DNA of 20,516 bases from an uncultured Saprospiraceae bacterium (GTDB taxonomy: Bacteria > Bacteroidota > Bacteroidia > Chitinophagales > Saprospiraceae), in assembly GCA_937952155.1 (NCBI GenBank), contig CALFYH010000448.1, positions 1 through 20,516 on the forward strand, read 5' to 3'. Under the pieces are notes generated by a model, which saw only the letters and a list, made by a program, of their open reading frames with translations, searched no databases and was not told where the DNA came from. The position numbers were made by a program, and so were the translations under genes. Shown in pieces: positions 8,075 through 15,252 of the stretch (positions within the stretch are counted from its first letter, which is position 1; each line of letters begins with the position of its first letter).

Positions 8075-8365
8075 TTAGTCTTGCATTGCCTTTGATTTAT
8101 AATAATTTACGGTCATCCAAGATCCACCATTGACACATTCAATGCCCTGAGCTGCAAGATATCCTTCTGCCTGGCCACTACGATTGCCTGATGCACAACA
8201 CAAAATGAGTGGTGATGCCAATGTTTTTATTTCTTCCAATCGGTATGGAATTTCATTGAGTGGAATATTGAATGAACCCAATACATTTCCACCCATAAAT
8301 TCTCCTTGTGTACGCACATCGATAATAGTGCCGCTGTTATTGACAATTAATTGTTCTGCATCCAT
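8075..8365 (-). CDS. single-domain rhodanese-like sulfurtransferase
   Basis: This 96-residue protein is a stand-alone rhodanese domain, similar to GlpE or the N-terminal half of YgaP. Such proteins carry a persulfide on an active-site cysteine and move sulfane sulfur between donors and acceptors in the cytosol. The active loop CASGNRS starts at Cys57, with a second cysteine directly before it at 56. The usual early motif IDVRTQGEF and the segment GSFNIPLNEI are present. There is no signal peptide. It is the first gene of a three-gene minus-strand unit with the small membrane protein and the OsmC-like protein. A good Bacteroidota -7 element lies 18 bases upstream. The fold and catalytic cysteine are certain; the sulfur donor and acceptor are unknown. 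Confidence 0.92.
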   Translation of the reverse strand: MDAEQLIVNNSGTIIDVRTQGEFMGGNVLGSFNIPLNEIPYRLEEIKTLASPLILCCASGNRSGQAEGYLAAQGIECVNGGSWMTVNYYKSKAMQD

Positions 8366-8382
8366 ATTTCATTTATTTTTTG

Positions 8383-8390
8383 CAAAGGTA
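8383..8390 (-). promoter_or_regulatory. putative -7 promoter element of the rhodanese operon
   Basis: On the minus strand this reads TACCTTTG followed by CA, an exact match to the Bacteroidota -7 consensus TAnnTTTG. It ends 18 bases before the ATG at 8365. I see no clear TTTG at the -33 position. It lies in the 69-base gap after the unrecognised 223-residue gene, so the three-gene unit probably has its own promoter. Confidence 0.6.
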
Positions 8391-8434
8391 CGACCTGCCC
8401 GCATTTTGCTGTGCTACTTAGGTTACCGATTGGG

Positions 8435-9106
8435 TTATTCCTCTTCGTTACGTTGTCGGAATTGGCGCGAAAAGTGTTGTAAAAATTTGATAAACTCTAT
8501 TGGGTTTTTAAAGTTTTCGGTATCCATAAATTCTTTAAATGTATCCATAAACATGTTTATTTCTTTCAGTTTTCCAGTAAGTTTTTCTAGATTTCGTGTC
8601 GTCCAATATTCACAATCATCATTCAGTTCAAAATCCTTTAGATACTTTTCACTAAGATATCTGATAAGTTCCAAAACTTTAATATACAGTTCGGTATCTT
8701 CATTTTGAAAATTGACAGACACCTGATAGACCATTTTATTGATGTCAAATGGCTTCAATTCTTCCGATATCTCTGGCTGAGAATTATCATCATCTAGATT
8801 GAGTTTTACGGTAATCACTTTTACTTCACCTGATTGGTGCTTTTGGATCATATCCTTAAAAAAGTAATTATAAATACGTCCTTCGCTATCGAAAACCAAA
8901 CACACAGAATCACAACCTTTTGGTTTGAAAGTCAAGCCATAGGCCTGATCATTTGCCGGATTTACAAAATGATGGTCAGGAAACGCACTCTTATAAATCG
9001 TACATTCCCAACCTAGAGTATTACAGATATCCTCCACTTCGTGCACGAATTGTGGCAAAGTCTTTGCATCTAGCAATCTACCACTATAACTGAAAGACAA
9101 TCTCAT
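8435..9106 (-). CDS. conserved-looking cytosolic protein of unknown function (223 aa)
   Basis: I do not recognise this protein. It has 223 residues, no signal peptide and no membrane segment, and is rich in charged residues with an acidic end (RNEEE). The N-terminal half looks alpha/beta, with segments such as YGLTFKPKGCDSVCLVFDS and GRIYNYFF. The middle has an acidic linker (LNLDDDNSQPEISEELKPF). The C-terminal half is helix-rich, with ELIRYLSEKYLKDFELNDD and EYWTTRN followed by helices that could form a short coiled coil. Codon use and base composition look like those of its neighbours. It is transcribed toward the rhodanese unit, 69 bases upstream, with no clear terminator between, and it is divergent from uppS. 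A -7-like element lies 30 bases upstream. The gene is clearly real (long frame, credible start, promoter) but I give no function. Confidence 0.8.
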   Translation of the reverse strand: MRLSFSYSGRLLDAKTLPQFVHEVEDICNTLGWECTIYKSAFPDHHFVNPANDQAYGLTFKPKGCDSVCLVFDSEGRIYNYFFKDMIQKHQSGEVKVITVKLNLDDDNSQPEISEELKPFDINKMVYQVSVNFQNEDTELYIKVLELIRYLSEKYLKDFELNDDCEYWTTRNLEKLTGKLKEINMFMDTFKEFMDTENFKNPIEFIKFLQHFSRQFRQRNEEE

Positions 9107-9135
9107 AATTTAAAGATATCAGAATTAAATAAATA

Positions 9136-9143
9136 CAAATTTA
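9136..9143 (-). promoter_or_regulatory. putative -7 promoter element of the 223-residue gene
   Basis: On the minus strand this reads TAAATTTG, matching TAnnTTTG, and ends 30 bases before the ATG at 9106. The region is very AT-rich, so a chance match is possible, and no -33 TTTG is properly spaced. Confidence 0.45.
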
Positions 9144-9186
9144 TTGCAAAAAATGATGAAATTAATCATTGTACGTATAAAGTTGG

Positions 9187-9212
9187 AATATTTCTGAAAG
9201 AATCGAAATATT
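9187..9212. repeat. inverted repeat in the divergent intergenic region
   Basis: AATATTTC at 9187-9194 and GAAATATT at 9205-9212 form a perfect 8-base inverted repeat around a 10-base spacer. It lies in the 248-base gap between the divergent 223-residue gene and uppS, upstream of both putative promoters. It could be a dyad operator or a hairpin. There is no T-run suggesting termination. The rest of this gap holds only the two -7 elements; I see no small gene in it. Confidence 0.4.
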
Positions 9213-9317
9213 AAAGCCTTCAATTCATTGTCTTGGCTTGTGTTCTATTAAGTATTTACCAGAATGGTGAAATTCAATAATTTAGGCATAAAATGAAGGT
9301 TAGAGCTATAAATTTCT

Positions 9318-9325
9318 TACATTTG
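9318..9325 (+). promoter_or_regulatory. putative -7 promoter element of the uppS-bamA-ompH cluster
   Basis: The sequence TACATTTG followed by CG matches the Bacteroidota -7 element TAnnTTTG and ends 29 bases before the ATG of uppS at 9355. No convincing TTTG is found about 20 bases upstream. It is the only good promoter-like element seen before uppS. Confidence 0.55.
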
Positions 9326-9354
9326 CGCAACTTTACAAGATTCTGGTCATACGG

Positions 9355-10119
9355 ATGCATTCACTAAAAGAAAAAATAAATTTAGCCAAACTTCCTACTC
9401 ATGTTGCTATTATTATGGATGGCAATGGTCGGTGGGCCAAATCTCAGGGAAAACCGAGGGTATTCGGTCATAAAAGTGGTGTTGTCTCCGTGAGAGAAGT
9501 CACAGAAGGAGCAGCAGAGCTTGGTGTTCAATATTTGACATTATATGCATTTTCGACTGAAAACTGGTCGAGACCAAGTTTTGAAGTGAATGCACTCATG
9601 ACACTATTGGTAGAAACTGTCAGAAAAGAAGTTTCAACGCTAAATAAAAATAATATTCGTTTACAAGCTATTGGAAACCTTGATGGGCTTCCAGAAAAGA
9701 CAAGATTGACCTTACTTGAAGGTATAGATTTGACCAAAGATAATACCAGAATGACGCTTATTTTGGCTTTAAATTATTCCTCACGTTGGGAGATAGTAGA
9801 AGCCACCAAAAGAATCGCACAAAAAGTAGCGGCAGGTCAATTATCACCGGAAGATATTGACACCACATTGTTTACAAAATATTTGACAACAAAGGATATA
9901 CCAGACCCAGAGTTATTAATCAGGACTGGCGGCGAACATAGGATCAGCAATTACCTACTTTGGCAATCGGCTTATGCGGAATTATTTTTTACATCGGTCA
10001 TGTGGCCTGACTTTCGCAAGGAGCATTTTTATTCAGCCATTCTTGATTATCAAAATAGGGAAAGGCGATTTGGGATGACAAGTGAACAACTTTCTGAATC
10101 CAACATCATAAATCATTAA
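9355..10119 (+). CDS. uppS: isoprenyl transferase (undecaprenyl diphosphate synthase)
   Basis: UppS adds isopentenyl units in cis to farnesyl diphosphate to make the C55 lipid carrier for peptidoglycan and surface polysaccharides, working at the cytosolic face of the membrane. The 254-residue protein has the diagnostic motif HVAIIMDGNGRWAKS with catalytic Asp22 (E. coli Asp26). The C-terminal motif LIRTGGEHRISN carries R190, R196 and S198, offset by the same four residues from E. coli R194, R200 and S202. YAFSTENWSRP is also conserved. Length and start are normal. It precedes bamA by 81 bases and ompH beyond that, the common Bacteroidota envelope gene order, with no terminator in between. Some relatives make shorter or longer chains, so the exact product length is family inference. 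Confidence 0.95.
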   Translation: MHSLKEKINLAKLPTHVAIIMDGNGRWAKSQGKPRVFGHKSGVVSVREVTEGAAELGVQYLTLYAFSTENWSRPSFEVNALMTLLVETVRKEVSTLNKNNIRLQAIGNLDGLPEKTRLTLLEGIDLTKDNTRMTLILALNYSSRWEIVEATKRIAQKVAAGQLSPEDIDTTLFTKYLTTKDIPDPELLIRTGGEHRISNYLLWQSAYAELFFTSVMWPDFRKEHFYSAILDYQNRERRFGMTSEQLSESNIINH

Positions 10120-10200
10120 TAAAACGTTAAAAGAAATAATAAAAACAGCAGACTCAAGCAATCAAGCGTTAGTCACTGCATAATCAGACATCAAATACAT

Positions 10201-12804
10201 ATGAAGAATAATATTTTTAAATATTTAGTTAATTTTCTGGTCTTTTGCTGGCTAGTATTGCCTGCTTATGGTCAGAATGAAGACGTAATTAACTATTCTG
10301 ATAAAAAAACCTACGAAATCGGTGGTATCAATATCACTGGAGCAGAAAACAGAGATAGAAATGCCATAAAATCCATTGCAAATCTGAAAGAAGGAAATAA
10401 AATTCAAATACCTGGACCTGCGATTCCTGCTGCTATCAAAGCATTGTTGAAACTCCGACTTTTTGATGATGTACAGATCTTTCAAGAAAAAATAGAAGGC
10501 GAAGTCGTATTTTTAAAAGTTGTATTGGTAGAAAGACCGATCCTATCAAGATGGTCTTACAAAGGCATACGGACTTCACAACATGAAGATCTTAATGACT
10601 TCCTAAAAAATATATTGACTAAAGGTGGCATTGTAACAGATGATCAAAAAGATCTTGCAAAAGCCAAAATTAAAGAATTTTATGTAGAAAAAGGCAAGTT
10701 GGATGTTAGCATCAAAGTGAATGAAATACCTGAAGAAACAAAAAATGCAAGTGTCAGGCTAGAGTTTGTTATCGATCCAAAAGATAGAGTCAAAGTAGAA
10801 GATATCGTCATAGATGGCAATCAGACATTTACAGATAGAAAGCTGCGCAAACAAATGAAAAAGACAAAACGCAAAGGCACACTGCTTCGAAAATCAAAAT
10901 TTATTGAAAAAGAATATCAAGAAGATTTAAAAACGCTGACTAAGTTTTACCAAAATGAAGGTTTTAAAAACATGACCATCGTCTCAGACACCTCTTACAG
11001 GACCAAGGATGGCAATGTCATGGTAAAATTAAATATAGAAGAAGGCAAACGCCATTTTTTCAGAAACATAAAATGGAAAGGCAATACACTCTACTCCAAT
11101 GATTATTTATCAACTGTTTTAGGTATTTCCAAAGGAGACATCTATAATCCTGAGTTACTACAAAATAGATTAAAATTCAGTTTGGATGGAAGAGATATTT
11201 CTTCCCAATATTTGGATGATGGATACTTGGCATTTGACATTACTCCAGTAGAAACCGCTGTAGAGAATGACTCTGTAGATATCGAAATGAGAATATTCGA
11301 AGGTCCACAATTTACAGTGGACAATATTGTGATAAAAGGAAATGATCGAACCAATGAAGATATAGTACGTCGAGAAATAAGGACTAGACCAGGTCAGAAA
11401 TTCAGCCGTTCGGCTATCATTCGTTCACAGCGAGAAATCATCAATCTTGGCTACTTCAACCCAGAATCTTTAAATATCGAAAATCCAGTAAATCAGGCTA
11501 GAGGTACTGTAACCATAGAATATCAATTGGAAGAAAAGCCATCTGATCAGCTTGAGTTATCTGCTGGATATGGTGGATTCAGTGGACTTATCGGTACCTT
11601 AGGTGTAGTTTTCAATAATTTCTCTTTGGCCAATGTCAAAGATCGATCTACTTGGAGCCCGTTGCCACAAGGTGATGGCCAAAAATTGTCGGTGAGATTG
11701 CAATCAAATAGTCGCTTTTTTAAGTCATATAATTTCTCCTTTACAGAGCCATGGTTAGGTGGTAAAAAACCAAGGTCTTTGACTGTTGGTGCTGTACAAA
11801 CTTCTTTTGATTATACGCTTAATAGTGGCGGAAAACTTAAAATAACAAGAGGATTCGTAGGTTTAGGATCACAAATGAAGTGGCCAGATGACTTCTTTTC
11901 TACCAATACCACGCTCAATATCGAACAAATTAATTTGGATAATTTCGGATCTGGTGGATTTGCCATTACAAAAGGAAAATTCAACAACTTTAGTATAAAA
12001 CAAACATTCACAAGAAGTAGTATTAGCGATCCACTATTCCCAAGAAATGGATCTAAAGTATCACTTTCATTACAAATAACGCCACCATATTCTTTGTTTA
12101 GAAAAGACAACGTATTTACTCCAACTGCAGAGCAAGAAGCAGAAATAAGACGTGAGTTGAGATATGAAGTAGGTCCAGCAGGGACATTTACTGAAGCAGA
12201 TGTACAATCTAAAATAAATGAATTGCGTGAAGCAAATAAATTCAAATGGCTAGAATACCATAAATGGAGATTTAATTCAGAATGGTATTATAATGTAGTG
12301 AATAAATTGGTTTTTGCGGCTTCGGCCAAGATTGGTATCCTAGGATCATTTAACAAAGATCTCGGAATATCACCTTTTGAAAGATTTGAATTGGGTGGAG
12401 ATGGTATCAACAATCAGAATGCCGGTCTTCAAGGAAAAGAAATTTTGGCTCTAAGAGGATATGCAAATACAGATATTACGGGCAATGGCAAAACCACTTC
12501 AAATGGTGGATTTGAAGGTGCACCGATCTTCAATAAATTTACATTGGAAATGAGATATCCTTTATCCTTAAATCCAAATTCTACCATCTACGTCACTAGT
12601 TGGCTACAAGGTGGTAATGCTTATGAAAGCTTTAGCAAATACAACCCCTTTGATCTTAAGAGATCTGCGGGTTTTGGAGCAAGAGTCTTCCTTCCTATGT
12701 TTGGTCTCCTTGGATTTGACTACGGATGGGGATTTGACAAGCAGATTACGGGAAATCAAGGATATGGTAAATTCAATATTGTCTTAGGATTCGAGCCAGA
12801 ATAG
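10201..12804 (+). CDS. bamA: outer-membrane protein assembly factor BamA
   Basis: BamA is the core of the machine that folds and inserts beta-barrel proteins into the outer membrane. The 867-residue protein starts with a signal peptide (MKNNIFKYL through PAYG, cleavage about residue 24). Residues about 37-446 are POTRA-type repeats, recognisable by GGINITGAENRD, VEDIVIDGNQTFTDRKLRKQ and VDNIVIKGNDRTNEDIVRRE. Residues about 450-867 form the 16-strand barrel, with the conserved LRGY at 751-754 (the VRGF/Y motif of loop 6) and a final strand ending LGFEPE. A charged insert around residues 636-685 probably forms an extracellular loop. It lies between uppS and ompH. In many Bacteroidota a porG-like gene (DUF6089) sits between uppS and bamA; none is present here. 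Confidence 0.94.
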   Translation: MKNNIFKYLVNFLVFCWLVLPAYGQNEDVINYSDKKTYEIGGINITGAENRDRNAIKSIANLKEGNKIQIPGPAIPAAIKALLKLRLFDDVQIFQEKIEGEVVFLKVVLVERPILSRWSYKGIRTSQHEDLNDFLKNILTKGGIVTDDQKDLAKAKIKEFYVEKGKLDVSIKVNEIPEETKNASVRLEFVIDPKDRVKVEDIVIDGNQTFTDRKLRKQMKKTKRKGTLLRKSKFIEKEYQEDLKTLTKFYQNEGFKNMTIVSDTSYRTKDGNVMVKLNIEEGKRHFFRNIKWKGNTLYSNDYLSTVLGISKGDIYNPELLQNRLKFSLDGRDISSQYLDDGYLAFDITPVETAVENDSVDIEMRIFEGPQFTVDNIVIKGNDRTNEDIVRREIRTRPGQKFSRSAIIRSQREIINLGYFNPESLNIENPVNQARGTVTIEYQLEEKPSDQLELSAGYGGFSGLIGTLGVVFNNFSLANVKDRSTWSPLPQGDGQKLSVRLQSNSRFFKSYNFSFTEPWLGGKKPRSLTVGAVQTSFDYTLNSGGKLKITRGFVGLGSQMKWPDDFFSTNTTLNIEQINLDNFGSGGFAITKGKFNNFSIKQTFTRSSISDPLFPRNGSKVSLSLQITPPYSLFRKDNVFTPTAEQEAEIRRELRYEVGPAGTFTEADVQSKINELREANKFKWLEYHKWRFNSEWYYNVVNKLVFAASAKIGILGSFNKDLGISPFERFELGGDGINNQNAGLQGKEILALRGYANTDITGNGKTTSNGGFEGAPIFNKFTLEMRYPLSLNPNSTIYVTSWLQGGNAYESFSKYNPFDLKRSAGFGARVFLPMFGLLGFDYGWGFDKQITGNQGYGKFNIVLGFEPE

Positions 12805-12895
12805 ATATTAAAATTTAGTTAATAAAAGTAATAATTGTAATTATTTTCACACACCAACAGTTTAACAAACATATTTTAAAACAAATCAAAAAAAA

Positions 12896-13402
12896 ATGAA
12901 ACACACTTTAGTATTATTTATGTTATCGGCAATGATGTCTTTCAATGTCTCTGCGCAGAAATTTGGTTATATCAATACACAAGAATTATTGTCAAATATG
13001 TCCGAAATGAAACTGGCTGACAATCAAGTACAGGCGCTGCAAAATGATTTAGTAGCCAAAGGAGAAGAAATGGTCATCAAATTTGAAGCAGATTATAAGG
13101 CATATATGACCGAGGCCAATAGTGGTACACTTTCCAAAGTACAGATGCAACAAAAAGAAGAAGTACTCGTGGCAAAACAAAACGATATTAAAAAATACGA
13201 AACCGAAATTCAGCAAAAAGTTGGTGCTAAAAGAGAAGAGTTGTACAAACCAGTCTTAGACAAGGTAAAAGCTGAAATCGAAAAACTCGGTAAAGAAGGT
13301 GGATATACCATGATCTTCGACTCTAGTGCAGGAATGATCCTCCATGCAGCAGAAACCGAAAATCTTATGCCCATATTAAAAGCTAAACTAGGCGTCAACT
13401 AA
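12896..13402 (+). CDS. OmpH/Skp-family periplasmic chaperone
   Basis: OmpH/Skp proteins are trimeric periplasmic chaperones that hold unfolded outer-membrane proteins on their way to BamA. The 168-residue protein has a clear signal peptide (MKHTLVLFMLSAMMSFNVSA, cleavage about residue 21), then the family opening QKFGYINTQELLSNM. A long charged helical stretch at about residues 40-115 would form the coiled-coil tentacles, and the beta-containing C-terminal part has GGYTMIFDSSAGMILHA. It follows bamA by 91 bases, supporting the role. Many Bacteroidota carry two ompH copies in tandem here; only one is present. A strong terminator follows 34 bases downstream, ending the uppS-bamA-ompH cluster. 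Confidence 0.92.
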   Translation: MKHTLVLFMLSAMMSFNVSAQKFGYINTQELLSNMSEMKLADNQVQALQNDLVAKGEEMVIKFEADYKAYMTEANSGTLSKVQMQQKEEVLVAKQNDIKKYETEIQQKVGAKREELYKPVLDKVKAEIEKLGKEGGYTMIFDSSAGMILHAAETENLMPILKAKLGVN

Positions 13403-13436
13403 TCCTGAATCCTAGTCTTTCCATAAGCACAAAAAG

Positions 13437-13469
13437 AAAAGGCATTTTGATGAAATCAAGATGCCTTTT
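13437..13469. terminator. bidirectional intrinsic terminator between ompH and the aldehyde dehydrogenase gene
   Basis: Bases 13437-13451 pair with 13455-13469 around a GAA loop. The 11-base core has GGCAT opposite ATGCC and TTGAT opposite ATCAA, joined by one T-G wobble, and is flanked by AAAA on the left and TTTT on the right. T-rich tails follow on both strands (TTTTTTGTTTT on +, CTTTTCTTTTT on -). It lies between convergent genes that stop at 13402 and 13496, so it can end both transcripts. Confidence 0.92.
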
Positions 13470-13495
13470 TTGTTTTATATAATGTAGACTTGAAA

Positions 13496-15025
13496 TTACA
13501 AATCAAACTTTATCCCTTGTGCCAATGGCAATGTTGTGCTATAATTGATCGTATTGGTTTGTCTGCGCATATAAGCTTTCCAGCTGTCCGATCCTGATTC
13601 CCGTCCACCACCAGTTTCCTTTTCACCACCGAATGCGCCACCGATTTCAGCACCGCTGGTTCCGATATTTACATTGGCTATACCACAGTCTGATCCCGCA
13701 CATGACAAAAATCTTTCAGCTTCGCGAAGATTAGTGGTCATGATGGCAGATGACAATCCTTGTGGAACATCATTTTGGATGGCTATGGCGTTTTCTACAC
13801 TACCTGTGTATTTTAGCAAATATAGGATTGGAGCAAAAGTCTCATGTTGGACAATTGGCATACTATTTTCAGCCTCGACGATACAAGGTTTGACATAGCA
13901 TCCACTTTCGTAATGTTTGCCTTTGAGTACACCACCAGCTACAAGGATCGTTGCGCCTTGTTCTTCTGCCGCTATTAGTGCATTCAGATACGCATCTACT
14001 GCCATTTTGTCTATCAACGGACCTACGTGATTTTTACTATCCAATGGATTTCCAATCTTAAGCTGTGTGTATGCCTTCGTTAGTTTTGTTTTGACTTCAT
14101 TATAAATACTTTCATGTACGATGAGTCTCCTAGTAGAAGTACATCTCTGTCCACAAGTACCTACAGCTCCGAATAGTGCACCTGTCAATACAAGATTAAG
14201 GTCAGCAGACTCTGTCACGATGATGGCATTATTTCCACCCAATTCGAGCAGGCTCTTTCCCAATCTTTCAGCTACAGCTGCTCCGACGATTTTACCCATT
14301 CTGGTACTACCTGTTGCAGATACTAATGGTACTCTTTTGTCCTGAGTCATCCATTCGCCTACTTTATAATCTCCCGTGATAATACAACTCACACCTTCGG
14401 ATACTTTATTGTTTTTTAAGACTTTATGCAGGATATTTTGGCAAGCTACGGCACAAAGTGGTGCTTTTTCGCTAGCTTTCCAGACACATACATCTCCACA
14501 CACCATAGCGATCATTGCATTCCAAGACCAAACAGCCACTGGAAAATTGAATGCGGAAATAATACCCACAATCCCTAGCGGATGCCACTGTTCGTACATA
14601 CGGTGGTAAGGACGCTCAGAGTGCATGGTCAGTCCATACAATTGGCGAGACAATCCAACGGCAAAATCACAAATATCGATCATTTCCTGTACCTCACCCA
14701 AACCTTCTTGGAGCGATTTTCCCATCTCATAAGATACCAATTGGCCTAATGGCTCTTTGTATTTGCGAAGCTGTTCGCCGTATTGGCGCACTATTTCTCC
14801 ACGTTTTGGTGCTGGTATTTCACGCCATTCGACAAAAGCTTTTTGTGCCGTTTTTATAACTTTCTCATAATCTTTTTTGGATGTAATTGATACACTACCG
14901 ATCAATTCGCCATCAACGGGAGAATAAGAATCGATGTATGTATCAGATTTCAGAGATTTCTGACCTGTCCATGTGCCTTCATTTTTTTTGTGAAGGTCCA
15001 ATTTTTTTAAAAAAGATGTATTCAT
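13496..15025 (-). CDS. aldehyde dehydrogenase, ALDH7 (antiquitin-like) family
   Basis: This 509-residue NAD(P)-dependent aldehyde dehydrogenase resembles antiquitin (ALDH7A1), which oxidises alpha-aminoadipic semialdehyde / piperideine-6-carboxylate in lysine and pipecolate breakdown. Diagnostic stretches include EQWHPLGIVGIISAFNFPVA, LELGGNNAI with catalytic base Glu261, GTCGQRCTSTRR with nucleophile Cys295 (the usual 34-residue spacing), and the ALDH7-type end GGAFGGEKETGGGRESGSD followed by LPLAQGIKFDL. It is complete and presumably cytosolic. No other lysine-catabolism gene is in the window, so the substrate is inferred from the family (bacterial names amaB or pcd). It stands alone on the minus strand, with its own -7-like element 51 bases upstream and a bidirectional terminator downstream. 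It probably starts its own transcript, although no strong terminator ends the protease gene upstream. Confidence 0.92.
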   Translation of the reverse strand: MNTSFLKKLDLHKKNEGTWTGQKSLKSDTYIDSYSPVDGELIGSVSITSKKDYEKVIKTAQKAFVEWREIPAPKRGEIVRQYGEQLRKYKEPLGQLVSYEMGKSLQEGLGEVQEMIDICDFAVGLSRQLYGLTMHSERPYHRMYEQWHPLGIVGIISAFNFPVAVWSWNAMIAMVCGDVCVWKASEKAPLCAVACQNILHKVLKNNKVSEGVSCIITGDYKVGEWMTQDKRVPLVSATGSTRMGKIVGAAVAERLGKSLLELGGNNAIIVTESADLNLVLTGALFGAVGTCGQRCTSTRRLIVHESIYNEVKTKLTKAYTQLKIGNPLDSKNHVGPLIDKMAVDAYLNALIAAEEQGATILVAGGVLKGKHYESGCYVKPCIVEAENSMPIVQHETFAPILYLLKYTGSVENAIAIQNDVPQGLSSAIMTTNLREAERFLSCAGSDCGIANVNIGTSGAEIGGAFGGEKETGGGRESGSDSWKAYMRRQTNTINYSTTLPLAQGIKFDL

Positions 15026-15075
15026 TAGATATGGTTAGAATATGTGATTCGAAAAATATGTTTTCAATAATGGTG

Positions 15076-15083
15076 CAAAAGTA
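15076..15083 (-). promoter_or_regulatory. putative -7 promoter element of the aldehyde dehydrogenase gene
   Basis: On the minus strand this reads TACTTTTG followed by CA, an exact match to TAnnTTTG. It ends 50 bases before the ATG at 15025, leaving a leader of roughly 40 bases. No -33 TTTG is visible. It lies in the 227-base gap between the protease stop and the dehydrogenase start. Confidence 0.55.
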
Positions 15084-15212
15084 ATGAAGTTATGGGAGAA
15101 TCTAAGTACCAATTATTTATTCTCTTCAATCAATATACGACATGATTCTATATTAAATTGAAATTGGGTGGAAAGATGTTCAATTAATCCAAATGACATT
15201 TATTTTATAAGA

Positions 15213-15227
15213 TTTGTCTTTGACAAA
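15213..15227. repeat. short perfect hairpin downstream of the metalloprotease gene
   Basis: TTTGTC at 15213-15218 pairs with GACAAA at 15222-15227 around a three-base loop, about 26 bases past the protease stop on the minus strand. It is not followed by a T-run (ATCTTATAAAATAA follows), so it is at best a weak or factor-assisted terminator or an mRNA 3'-end stabiliser. Confidence 0.35.
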
Positions 15228-15252
15228 ACCAGAGATCACAAGATTACTTTTG

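Noticed and set aside
8184..8708. Plus-strand open frame of 174 codons
   Set aside because: It runs antisense through the rhodanese gene, its promoter and the 223-residue gene. The product is low-complexity serine/phenylalanine-rich, typical of an antisense shadow.
11811..12245. Minus-strand open frame of 144 codons inside bamA
   Set aside because: It is fully antisense to the BamA barrel, which has conserved motifs on both sides of the region; no independent start or promoter is seen.
12831..12851. AATAATT-GT-AATTATT palindrome upstream of ompH
   Set aside because: It is a pure A/T palindrome with a two-base centre in AT-rich intergenic DNA; chance occurrence is likely and it does not suit a terminator.
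15150..15190. Imperfect inverted repeat ATTAAATTGAA / TTCAATTAAT between the protease and dehydrogenase genes
   Set aside because: The arms differ by an extra A, are nearly all A/T, and have no T-run or symmetry with a nearby promoter.
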